NCBI GenBank assembly: GCA_008360975.2
Contig: CM039211.1
Coordinates: 45,159,031 to 45,223,030, forward strand
Source: Lichenostomus cassidix
Lineage: Eukaryota > Chordata > Aves > Passeriformes > Meliphagidae
Length of the DNA stretch: 64,000 nt
Direction: 5' to 3'
Program-made: the position numbers and the translations under genes
In this document: one piece after another, positions 39,318-47,840 of the stretch
How the letters are laid out: every line of letters starts with the position of its first letter
Numbering within the stretch: the first letter of the stretch is position 1
The notes under the pieces: generated by a model
Told to the model about the DNA's origin: nothing
Database searches by the model: none
The model's input: only the letters and a program-made list of their open reading frames with translations

Positions 39318-39323
39318 AATAAA
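39318..39323 (+). terminator. Polyadenylation signal in the 5' LTR
   Basis: AATAAA in the R region. The equivalent in the 3' LTR at 43037-43042 would end proviral transcripts. Confidence 0.85.
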
Positions 39324-39489
39324 TTTCCTTTTGCCTCGACGAAACGGACTGCCTCTCTTTCTGCCCGTGAGCCGGCTCTCGGTCGCCATTGCCACCGGCA
39401 GGATTCCGCCTCTCCGGCACTGCCTTCCGGCAGTTGTCCCTCGCCTCTCCGGACTCGGCCTGCAGGAAAGGCCCACGCGCTGCAACAAT

Positions 39490-39507
39490 TGGTGCCCCGT
39501 GTGAGGA
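39490..39507 (+). other. Retroviral primer binding site
   Basis: Two bases after the LTR comes TGGTGCCCCGTGTGAGGA. TGG pairs with the CCA end of a tRNA, and position next to U5 defines this as the primer site. I could not match the tRNA with confidence. By eye the closest candidate is an isoleucine tRNA (about 14 of 18 positions), so either an unusual primer or drift is possible. Confidence 0.8.
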
Positions 39508-39702
39508 GGCGTGGCCGACAGCAGCTGTCCCCGGCGAGTGAGTCTACAAGGCGCCGCTGTGGCAGCTCGCACCGGATTGTGCGGAGCTCCGCGGAACCCC
39601 TGGGAGAACAGGGATTCCCTCGCGACCGACAGCCCCTGGCGGACGGCGTTTAAGTTCCCGGCGACGGAGTATCGGGGAGATAAGGAGATCCCCCGTGCCC
39701 AG

Positions 39703-39708
39703 GTAAAG
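39703..39708 (+). promoter_or_regulatory. Major splice donor in the ERV leader
   Basis: The sequence CCAG|GTAAAG matches the vertebrate donor consensus well. It lies between the primer site and gag, where retroviruses place the donor for the spliced env mRNA. Pairing with the acceptor at 41371 would produce env mRNA. An acceptor-like tctattcttagcag also ends just before the gag ATG. Confidence 0.7.
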
Positions 39709-39910
39709 TTGCTGCGGGGAGGAGGTTGGGGGTGTGTGTGTGTGTGAGCCCCTAACACTCGGTTGCCCGAGAACCCCTGGGTCGTCTTTGGTGCTGAATT
39801 AGTGTGTGTGTGTGTGGCCCGAAGAGCGTGCTGGTCGTCTGGCATTTTTTATTGGTTTCTCTGTTTAGCCGTTTCGCGGGTTAGCTTTCGGTGGCTCTAT
39901 TCTTAGCAGG

Positions 39911-40711
39911 ATGGGATCTCGCTTGTCAAAGGATAGTGCTATGCAGAGGGAGATGCACACTAATTTATCCGAACTTTTAGAAGCCTACCATGTTCTTTTC
40001 TCCCCTAAGGACCTTAAGAAGTTCATTAAATGGGTAATGGTGAATTGTCCCCCGGACTCCCCTACTTTAATTTATGATTTGGACTATTGGGACTCGGTTG
40101 GCCAAAAACTCCTGGCGGCAGGGAAGAAGGGAGATCGTACCGCTAGGAAGGTTTTTTCTTTGCATTCCCAAGTTTATAAGTTCGTTAAGAAATCACCTGT
40201 TAACCTACCCCTTTATACCTCCTACCCCCCTGAGCAGTGGGAGCAGAGTTGTGTAGCTCGCCCTAGTGCGCTTGGTAGCTTCCAGCACCGGGACACCCCC
40301 CTGTCCCCGAGCGCCCCTGTCCCTGAACCCTCTCCTCCTTTCCCCGCCGCGGCACCCCTTCCCTTTACTAACATTAGACAAGATGGCGCCGAGGAAAAAC
40401 AAAATGGCGACCGTTTGCGTGCTTTTGCCCCTGAGTTTCCCGCCGGCGCGAACAAGGGGTCCCGCCTCAGGGATCCTCCCCCCTGTCCATCAACCCTCAC
40501 TTCCCTCGATCGGTCTCCGCCTCCGACTTTACCCCTTCCGGTCGTGTCTTTCCCCGCCCAAATTACGTCAGGGGGAGGGGTTGAGCCGTGGGAAAATCCC
40601 ACGACTGGGTTCCCACGGTCCCCTCCTCGAACCACAATATCCGGCCGCCATATTGGCGGGCCCGGAAGTGATGACTGTTCCCCCCTTTTTGCAGCCCCTG
40701 CGCGACGCTGA
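39911..40711 (+). pseudogene. gag: gag remnant: matrix plus proline-rich region
   Basis: The matrix protein directs Gag to the membrane. The ATG at 39911 has a strong Kozak context (A at -3, G at +4) and encodes MGSRLSK, with Gly2 suited to N-myristoylation. Residues 20-95 form an all-alpha matrix-like domain: a DLKKFIKWV segment, NCPPD, a Y-D-L-D-YW motif, GQKLL and then a basic stretch ending VYKFVKK. This pattern resembles the betaretroviral Gag p10 matrix family. Residues 118-240 are Pro/Ser-rich and contain PSAP at 133-136, a late-domain-type motif. The frame stops at residue 266 near a deletion junction, so capsid and nucleocapsid are absent and no particle could form from this copy. 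The similarity is by eye, so subfamily assignment is moderate. Confidence 0.8.
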
Positions 40712-40742
40712 CAACACTCCCCCCTTCCCACACTCACCTACA
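40690..40742 (+). other. Internal deletion junction, gag to integrase
   Basis: The gag frame ends at 40711, and recognisable integrase sequence begins near 40730 in another frame (SPTGQAIIERA). Everything normally between them is missing: capsid, nucleocapsid, protease, reverse transcriptase, RNase H and the integrase zinc domain plus its first two catalytic Asp. The exact point cannot be fixed without an undeleted relative. The junction lies beside a pyrimidine-rich stretch ending in ttttgcag. Template switching during reverse transcription is the usual cause. Confidence 0.8.
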
Positions 40743-41297
40743 GGACAGGCAATCATCGAACGTGCCCATAGAACGTTGAAGTCGGTCCTGGCCAGACAGA
40801 GGGGCGGGAATGAAATTAATACCCCGCAGATGCGCCTCTGTAAGGCCTTGTTCACAATAAACTTCTTGAACGGGTCCTACGAAGAACCGATGCCTCCTAT
40901 TTTTCGTCATTTCACCAGTGACAAACGCACCAAGTTGAAGGAACAACCGCTGGTGCTTGTGCGAGATCCGGAATCCCTAACCATCCAGGGTCCATTCCCC
41001 CTGGTCACGTGGGGTCGGGGCTATGCTTGTGTATCCACCCCGGCGGGACTGAAATGGATACCTAGTAAATGGGTAAAGCCCCACCTGGCCGGGAAGGGAG
41101 CAAAGAACCCCCAGGAGGAAGCAGAACTAAGTCACTTCGCCTCGAAAAAAGCAAAACCGGACTGGGCAGCGCTTCGAATGGCTGGCTGGAAAAGCCGGAA
41201 AAGGAAAGGAGCTAAGGACCCCTCCTTAGAGGAGATCCCCCCGGACTCTAACCTTTGCCTCTTGACCTCATACAAGTTTCTCCCCATCCTAGACTGA
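40730..41297 (+). pseudogene. pol: pol remnant: C-terminal part of integrase
   Basis: About 190 residues survive. GQAIIERAHRTLK starts at 40743, and its Glu (codon 40758) corresponds to the third acidic residue of the D,D-35-E catalytic triad; both aspartates are lost with the deletion. Downstream are a helical segment (KALFTINFLN) and the SH3-like DNA-binding domain with VTWGRGYACV and LKWIPSKWVKPH, strongly like alpha/betaretroviral integrases. The frame stops at 41295-41297. The open frame extends upstream to an ATG at 40266, but that part is the gag proline-rich region read out of frame and is not pol. No integrase activity is possible. Confidence 0.9.
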
Positions 41298-41357
41298 ACG
41301 CCTCCGAAAAACTCCCCTCAGTTCCCCAAGCCCTGTTAAGTTTTACCTAATATGTTC

Positions 41358-41371
41358 TGCTCTTTTTGCAG
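41358..41371 (+). promoter_or_regulatory. env splice acceptor
   Basis: A pyrimidine tract followed by TTTTTGCAG ends at 41371, 27 bp before the first env ATG. Its position after pol suits the acceptor for the singly spliced env message from the donor at 39703. Confidence 0.7.
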
Positions 41372-41397
41372 ATTTGCCCCTCACCAAAGAGCCTGCC

Positions 41398-42708
41398 ATG
41401 AATTCCACCCTGAAGCCATTCTACCTGCTTTTCTGGTCCACGGCCCTCGCTGGAACCACCATGAGCTGGATCGTCCCCCAACCGAAAGCAAACGTGTGGG
41501 CGACCCTGGCGAAGTCCCTGAAGCAGGAGGGCATGGACAAGGCGGAGGACCCGATGTCGACATGCCTCATCGGGATTCCTTTGAAAAAGGGCAAGTTCCC
41601 TTTCTCAGGTAGTTACCGCTCATATCCTGACCCGGTGAGTTCTTGGGATGAGTGGGTCGACCACCACCTTCCATCGGGGACGGTGGAGCCCCAAGAATTG
41701 GAACTATTGGGGTCCACCCAAGCGGAGCTGTGTGTTAAATTCAACAGCCCGCGCCGGTACAGTCCAAAATTCCCGGAAGGTATGGAACATGAGTATGACG
41801 ATCTATACCCCATGGCTTTCACCCACATCCATGTAAGTAAAAGGTACCGTGCTTCGGAGTGGTGCAACTTTACCGCTCCAAACCCTGCCCACTCGAACAC
41901 TCACCCCAAGGTCTTGCCGAAAGGGATTTTTCTTATTTGCGGTAAGCATGCCTGGGCAGGAATCCTGGCTCGTCTGCGAGGAGGGCCATGCACCCTCGGG
42001 AGACTGGTCACCTTGACCCCCGACAAGCAGCAATTGTTAAATTGGAAAAATTCGGCCAAATTGACACACCAAAAGAGAGAAATCATTAATCTGGATGAAA
42101 ATTGCAACGATACAATTGTGACCTGGCCCCGATCTAAGAAGATAGCTGCTTCGATTTTGCTCCCATGGGTTGCAGTTTACAAGGCCTTGGGTGACACTGA
42201 GAAACTTGAGTGCTGGCTCAGAAAACACGCAAGGCTGACATCTGAAGCCCTGAGCCAGCTCCTCGCAGACGAGGAGGCTGTGAAACACGCAACTCTCCAG
42301 AATCGTGCGGCCATCGACTTCCTCCTCCTTGCCCATGGCCATGGGTGCGAGGACTTCGAGGGTCTGTGCTGCTTTAACTTTAGCACCCACGGCCGAAGCA
42401 TCGCCTCAAAGATCCGGGAGATGCAGGACCAGATCGGAACTCTAAAAACAGAGACTGAGACGTGGTGGGGACACCTCCTAAGTGATTGGGGGCTCTCCGG
42501 GTGGGCGGCGTCAGTCGTCAAGTCTGTTCTGTGGGTTCTTTTATGCCTTTTTCTTATTGCTATCGCCCTTGCTATTTTTAAGGCTTTGTTTGTTAGGTAT
42601 ATAACCTCTCTTTTATTTAAAAAGAAAGGGGGAGGTGTGACGGTGGCCCTGGCCTCCCTGGACCAGCCCAGCCCATGGGCTGAGCGGAAGACACCACCGT
42701 GGGCCTGA
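41398..42708 (+). CDS. env: Envelope glycoprotein, alpharetrovirus-like, ORF intact
   Basis: Env mediates receptor binding (SU) and membrane fusion (TM). The first in-frame ATG is 41398; the frame is open further upstream but only from a non-ATG codon. The protein is 436 residues. Numbered from that Met: a hydrophobic signal peptide at about 7-20; SU containing STCLIGIP (54-61) and a glycosylation site at Asn157; TM with Cys236 and Cys272 bracketing a hydrophobic fusion-loop segment; LQNRAAID at 300-307; a C-x6-CC motif (Cys317, Cys324, Cys325); a membrane span at about 375-395; and a short tail. The paired-cysteine fusion loop and the C-x6-CC motif are features of avian sarcoma/leukosis-type TM. 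SU is shorter than in that group. No stop or frameshift interrupts it. No R-x-K/R-R furin site is visible at the expected SU/TM border. The last 24 codons lie in the 3' LTR. Confidence 0.9.
   Translation: MNSTLKPFYLLFWSTALAGTTMSWIVPQPKANVWATLAKSLKQEGMDKAEDPMSTCLIGIPLKKGKFPFSGSYRSYPDPVSSWDEWVDHHLPSGTVEPQELELLGSTQAELCVKFNSPRRYSPKFPEGMEHEYDDLYPMAFTHIHVSKRYRASEWCNFTAPNPAHSNTHPKVLPKGIFLICGKHAWAGILARLRGGPCTLGRLVTLTPDKQQLLNWKNSAKLTHQKREIINLDENCNDTIVTWPRSKKIAASILLPWVAVYKALGDTEKLECWLRKHARLTSEALSQLLADEEAVKHATLQNRAAIDFLLLAHGHGCEDFEGLCCFNFSTHGRSIASKIREMQDQIGTLKTETETWWGHLLSDWGLSGWAASVVKSVLWVLLCLFLIAIALAIFKALFVRYITSLLFKKKGGGVTVALASLDQPSPWAERKTPPWA
42619..42635 (+). other. Polypurine tract
   Basis: AAAAAGAAAGGGGGAGG abuts the 3' LTR and would prime plus-strand DNA synthesis. 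It lies inside the env ORF, where it encodes part of the basic KKKGGG tail, and it is intact. Confidence 0.95.
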
Positions 42709-43206
42709 ATGCCCCCTTTTCCCCGGGGCTGAGTGGTTGTGCCCGGGGCGTGGAAATGGGCTCAGTCCCCTCCTTCCTTTCTCTCTTTTTGGTATGAGTT
42801 CTAGAAAGTTCTCCTTTGTCTTGTGGTTTGTTGCTCCCCTGTTGGTTGCTTGTCTGTATCCTCCCACCCCTTATAACTCCTGATTGCACGGCGTTCTTGC
42901 CAATTATGTACCCCTAACATCCCATTGGCTCCCCTTGTTATCTCCACCCCACTTCTGCTCCCCTTAAAAACCCCTGTCCTGGGAGGTTCGGGGCCATTTT
43001 GTTGAGGTCCGTCCTCCCCCCTTACGTTCGCCCTTCAATAAATTTCCTTTTGCCTCGACGAAACGGACTGCCTCTCTTTCTGCCCGTGAGCCGGCTCTTG
43101 GTCGCCATTGCCACCGGCAGGATTCCGCCTCTCCGGCACTGCCTTCCGGCAGTTGTCCCTCGCCTCTCCGGACTTGGCCTGCAGGAAAGGCCCACGCGCT
43201 GCAACA
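42636..43206 (+). repeat. 3' LTR (571 bp)
   Basis: TGTGACGG to GCTGCAACA, collinear with the 5' LTR. Differences are single substitutions in the pyrimidine run, in ggcgCt, in ttacAttcg, and in two CpG sites that read TG here, plus an indel block where the 5' copy has aata and this one has a longer C-rich run (near 42860). TTAAAAA lies at 42964-42970 and AATAAA at 43037-43042. A promoter in this LTR could read into flanking DNA. Confidence 0.95.
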
Positions 43207-43212
43207 TCCCAC
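43207..43212. other. Target site duplication, right copy
   Basis: TCCCAC follows the 3' LTR and matches 38916-38921 exactly. It shows that both LTRs belong to a single integration with no later recombination. Confidence 0.97.
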
Positions 43213-46200
43213 TTTGTAGTTATTAAGGTAAGGCTGAATTCAGATTTAGAAGAGATTAATGAAGGCAATACACAGTAGTCATTGTATGTTCACTTTTTTT
43301 TCTACAGTGTAATGAATTTACAAACAAAATCAAGTGTTTTTCAGTTTAATGTTTAGAATTTTGAAGTGGAATATGAACATTATATTTTATTTCCTTGGAA
43401 GGGTAGTGCAACTGTCAGTTAACCATTTTGGGGGTTATAGATGAACTACTATAGGCTATATATGTAGTCTGCTAATTTTTTCAATTTCTCTATCTGGAGG
43501 ATTCCTGTTGGGATTACAACCATTTTCCTGATGGCAAAAGTTTTTATAAATTAATAGCTGGTTATGAATAGACAGATTGAGCAGTTTTTAATGGTTTAAA
43601 TGCTTGAATATTAACTCTAGTTATATGCAGCATATTAGGATATCATAGATTAATGTTGTTAGTGACTAATAGCAGTTTTATTGCAGATTAAAAGGCCACT
43701 TAGCTTTTACCATTCTGTTCAATGTCTTAGAAATTATTTATAGAGAAATTGAGAAAGAAACTGTGAAAAAATCCAAAGAAATAATAATTAATAATAGTGA
43801 ATAGTTCCTCAGTTTCAGATGGTGATTCTGCAGCTGTACTTGTAAGATCTCATATGCAGCAGAAGATATGAGGGATGTGAATGGGTCTGAAAAATAGATA
43901 TCAATAAGTGCCTTGATACATGAGTTCAAAATGGCTCTTGAATAACAACTATTTATTACTCCAGCAGCATGGAACTGAACGGTGTGATGAATGTAACTAA
44001 ACAGCAGTGAGATAAAAGGATCAGGTACTGCCTTGCAGTGGACCTGTTACTGTGCAATTTATGACCACTGAAGTCACCAAAGCATTCCTGTCCTACTGTA
44101 ACTGTCCCCTGCTATGTACTAACATCCCTCCTGTTTACATTGTACAAAACATTGGTGGCCTGATGCTACTGCAATGTATAGAGAATGAAAATTGCTACTA
44201 CATTAGCTAAATAACAGCATTCTCATAAAGACTCAAAAGTTCCGTCCAATCAAAGGTTGTTTGCATTAAAGAATATAACGTTGCCACGCCTAAGTTATGT
44301 ATATAAGCAGAAAAGTGAGAAGGTTAACTGTGAGCCAATTCCAACTATCTTAAAGCAATTTTTTGGTAGCCTATCACATGGTTACTCAATGTGTTTTTTG
44401 TCTTGCAGTTTAGAACAACAAGTTAGGTGGGAAAGTGGCAACTGATATAACATTTACAATGATGTAAGCTGAGAGGTAGTGCCTGAATCAATTCCACTAT
44501 TGATTTTTATAGATTTAGGATCAGGACTTTTATTAGTATGAGAGTCAGTGAAATTCAGTAACAGCTCATGTTTCACAAATGCTGAAGGAAGAAGGCCCAT
44601 TTTTCTATAAATTTCCATGTTCCTAAGGAACAAATCATAACTGCTTGTCTATGTAACTGGAGACTAAACTCAGTCTCATCTTTGTGGCTCACAGAGAAAA
44701 CTGACATTTCTTACTTTTCCCAAGGTTAGCCTAACATTAATTAAAACATCTCACTGTACTTTTATCTCTCATGCTTGTTCTTTTGTGGACATTATGCTAT
44801 CTCTAATATATTGAAAATTAATAAATTCAAATGTCAGACCCAAGAAAATGAGTATGTGTCAGGACCCCTGAACATGTAGAGCAGATTCTAAAACGTACGA
44901 ACAGGATTTAATTTGCAAAGATCTGATTATTTATATTTTGCAGGACTTTCACTGCATGACATGGTGTTAAAGAATTAATAATGTCTTTTCTTAACAGTTT
45001 CAGTGGTTACTAATGATCTATATAAGCTATATGCTACCACTTTTGGTGATAAGAGCCATCATGAATTTAGTTGCTATGATCAGATACATAATTTCTCTCT
45101 AATGTCAAACAGGAGAGAGAAAGAAGCAGTTAAGGGAGAAAGGAAGAAAAATCTTGAGAGCTCATAATCCTACCTCTCAGTGAAGGGAACCTAAGCAACC
45201 AGAGATAAAGCTGGTAGTCACATCCTTCCTGTAAATTGTAGCCATGAGAAATTCTGGGCCAATGTGAGATTTAAAGTCAGCATGTGCTTCTTACCCCCTA
45301 CTTCTATCTAGAAAGGCAGAAATCAGAAATGTGAATAATGTAACCATGAGCACACCAGTTTTAGAAGTGTGTTTTGCAAGAGCATGAAATCATTGTGATA
45401 CTGGTTAAATTATTCAGATTTCCAAAGAGGCTTGAAGACTACCAGGGGCTATGGTATTAATAAGTGTGCAGATGCTGCTAAGCTTTCCCCCTCTACTTCT
45501 ATAAAAGCCATCTTGCTCAAACTTTCTGTGCAGAGCAGTACATAAGATATTATGTGTTTTAAGTATTTTAACTGGTTAAAGACATGAACATATTGTGATT
45601 CTTTATTCCAAGTGGCAGAAAAATGGGGAGACCCTTCTTCATATCTGACCATCCAGCAGTAAATTTCATAGTAAATTCAGGATCTCATTTTCAGGCTAAA
45701 TGGCAATTTATAGCTGCAGCTGTTTTCTTTGAATAACCTGACTAAAACTGAGTAATTACTTTCATATTTTTTTCTCTAGTGAAACCATGTACTAGGACAG
45801 TGACAGTAACAGTAAATCAGAAGAAACTTCTGCCCTTTTTGCCTTCCTTTCCCTCATTGCCACCATTTAAAATAATCTTCCTTTCACTCTATCACTTGCC
45901 TCTGAAGACTATTTCTGCTTCTCAATTTGTCAGTGATCAGAGCATAATGAACATCCTATCCCATGGCTAGCAGATAGGTAAATGAAAAGTATAGACAGCA
46001 CATAACAATGAAACCGTGCCATAAGGAAAAGTGATCAGTAGGGTTCTTAAGTAACAAGCTCTAAATGCAGAATCCTGGATCCATGACAGAATATCTGTCA
46101 TAAAATTTAAAACGATATTTTTATGCTTTGATAAATTTCAGTGCAGTAGAATATTGTTATAGGCTACAGGTTTCCTAGTGTTAGATAAATACTAGAGCAA

Positions 46201-47840
46201 TGCAAGCTTTTTGTCAAATGAATGTTTTTACAAAGATGAAACAACTTTGGTGTTTTAGCAGAAGATATGTTTCACTGAAATAATTTGTCTCAGATTCCAA
46301 AATGCTGCATTAAATGAAGATATTTGTGTTCAAATGTAATAATTCAAAGCTAAAATGGCATATGGTTCTCTATTCTTTGTTCTTTTTCATCATTAAAACA
46401 CCTCCATATCAGATCCATGACCTAGTAAATACCCCATTTCATAAGGTGAAAAGACATTTTGTGAGTTAATTCCAAAATTACGTAAGTACATTAGAAAAAG
46501 ACAAATGTCTTGATTAGTTTGCTGTAGTTAATTAACTGAGCATGAGATGGAGTCTATATTGCTTATGAATTTATATTTTTCATATATTTAAGGGTGTTAT
46601 TGTAACTCTTATTTCCTTAGTTAACGTAGATCCTATACCTTATGACACATTTACTATAAGCCATGTGAAATAGCTAGTTGGTTCTACTTCTTGTGAGAAC
46701 ATCTTATTTAATTCTAAAGTTTTGATTAGTTGTCTTCATGTGCCTTGAACTGAATTCTATACCATAAACAGAAGGTAGCTACGTATGGTGCTTTAATAAT
46801 GATTCTCTAAGATTTATTTGAACAAAAGAGCAGTCCTCTGCTGTGAAGTGGAAAATCATTTTTAGTATAAATCAAATGTTTTAAAAAAACTGTGCTGCCT
46901 TTAACAAATAACAAGAGCAAACTGAGAGAGTCAAACCATACCAAGCTCTTTCTATGTGTTACACTGTAGTCTGCAAAATTTCTTATCATGTAACATATTA
47001 TATCATGCAACTTACAGTTTCTTGTGGAAAAAAAAAGTTTTGTTTTGTTTCCATGTTAGGATCTGAAAACATTAAGTTAACTATTGTTCCAAAGTCACAT
47101 AGCATTCATGATAAATTCATTTTTTAGAGCCTTGGATTTTAAAATGAAACACTGTACACTGTAAGTTTAATGTACATTATTCTTATACATCTAAATTATT
47201 TACATGCATTAATTTTGCATAGGTTGTGTTGTATAGGTGCATTCATTCTGAATATTTAGATTCCAAAAATTCTAAGGGTGTTTTTACTATTTTATCTGTA
47301 GTGGGAGAATAATCAGCGAATACTAACAAGAATTCAAATAGTGAAAATCCGACTTGGATACACTCTTCATTTTATATCTGATCTGATTTTTAGCCAGTTG
47401 AGAAGTGCTGCTCTGTTTTACCCAAAACTGTATGTTCAAATGTCTATTTGATTGTAATTGCAACTGAATGACTTAAGTGCTTGAACTCAGTTATTTATTT
47501 TTACATCCAAAAATCAGTCTTGCAAGCAACCAGCACTTGAAAATATTAACATGATAAATTAACTCAAGCATCATAAAGTCTCTCCTTGTAGAAATGTTCT
47601 TCAAGACATTAGTTATTTAGAAATTTGCCCAGCACATTTTATTATCAGTAATTTATGTTTACCAGGGAAAACTGAAAGGATAGTTTTACTTAATATCATT
47701 GAACTTGGTGAAGTAAACTGGCAGTTGCATATTCTCTATGTGGTATCATAGTTTATATGAGTCCAGTCAAGAATGATCACATTTGGGTCCAAAATAAAAG
47801 TGAGGAACAAATGGCAATTTGAAAGAACTTGACACATAAC
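43213..47840. other. AT-rich region without a recognisable gene
   Basis: Unique-looking AT-rich DNA downstream of the ERV. No exon, RNA gene or repeat was recognised, and open frames are short and motif-free. Confidence 0.5.

Larger units (their letters stand above)
38922..39487 (+). repeat. 5' LTR (566 bp)
   Basis: The LTR begins TGTGACGG and ends GCTGCAACA, with the canonical TG...CA termini. U3 holds inverted CCAAT (attgg near 39204) and a TTAAAAA TATA-like box at 39245-39251. Transcription probably starts around 39270-39280, and AATAAA lies at 39318-39323, so R is short and U5 runs to 39487. A GCCATTTTG motif resembling a YY1 site lies at 39274-39282. The 3' LTR differs at five substitutions and one indel block near 39145. 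Exact transcript start and polyadenylation points are inferred. Confidence 0.95.
38922..43206 (+). mobile_element. Internally deleted class II-type ERV provirus
   Basis: This is a 4.3-kb provirus: LTR (38922-39487), primer site, leader, gag remnant, pol remnant, env, polypurine tract and LTR (42636-43206). A typical full-length provirus is 7-9 kb, so roughly half is missing, all of it between the gag proline-rich region and the integrase catalytic Glu. The order gag-pol-env, the 6-bp target duplication and the Gag matrix type point to the alpha/betaretrovirus-like group. It is GC- and CpG-rich against AT-rich flanks, and its LTRs are about 99% identical outside one short indel block, so it is young. 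It lacks protease, reverse transcriptase and functional integrase and could spread only if enzymes were supplied by a relative. Confidence 0.95.

Noticed and set aside
39303..39845. 180-codon minus-strand frame over the 5' LTR and leader
   Set aside because: It is antisense to the LTR, uses GC-rich sequence by chance and shows no family motif; a matching shorter frame occurs antisense to the 3' LTR.
40266..40729. Upstream part of the 343-codon frame that ends in integrase
   Set aside because: It is the gag proline-rich region read in another frame. Only the part from about 40730 looks like pol, so the apparent ATG at 40266 is not a pol start.
41374..41397. Eight codons upstream of the env ATG
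   Set aside because: The first codon is TTG, not ATG. The real first Met is at 41398, and the acceptor at 41371 lies just before it.
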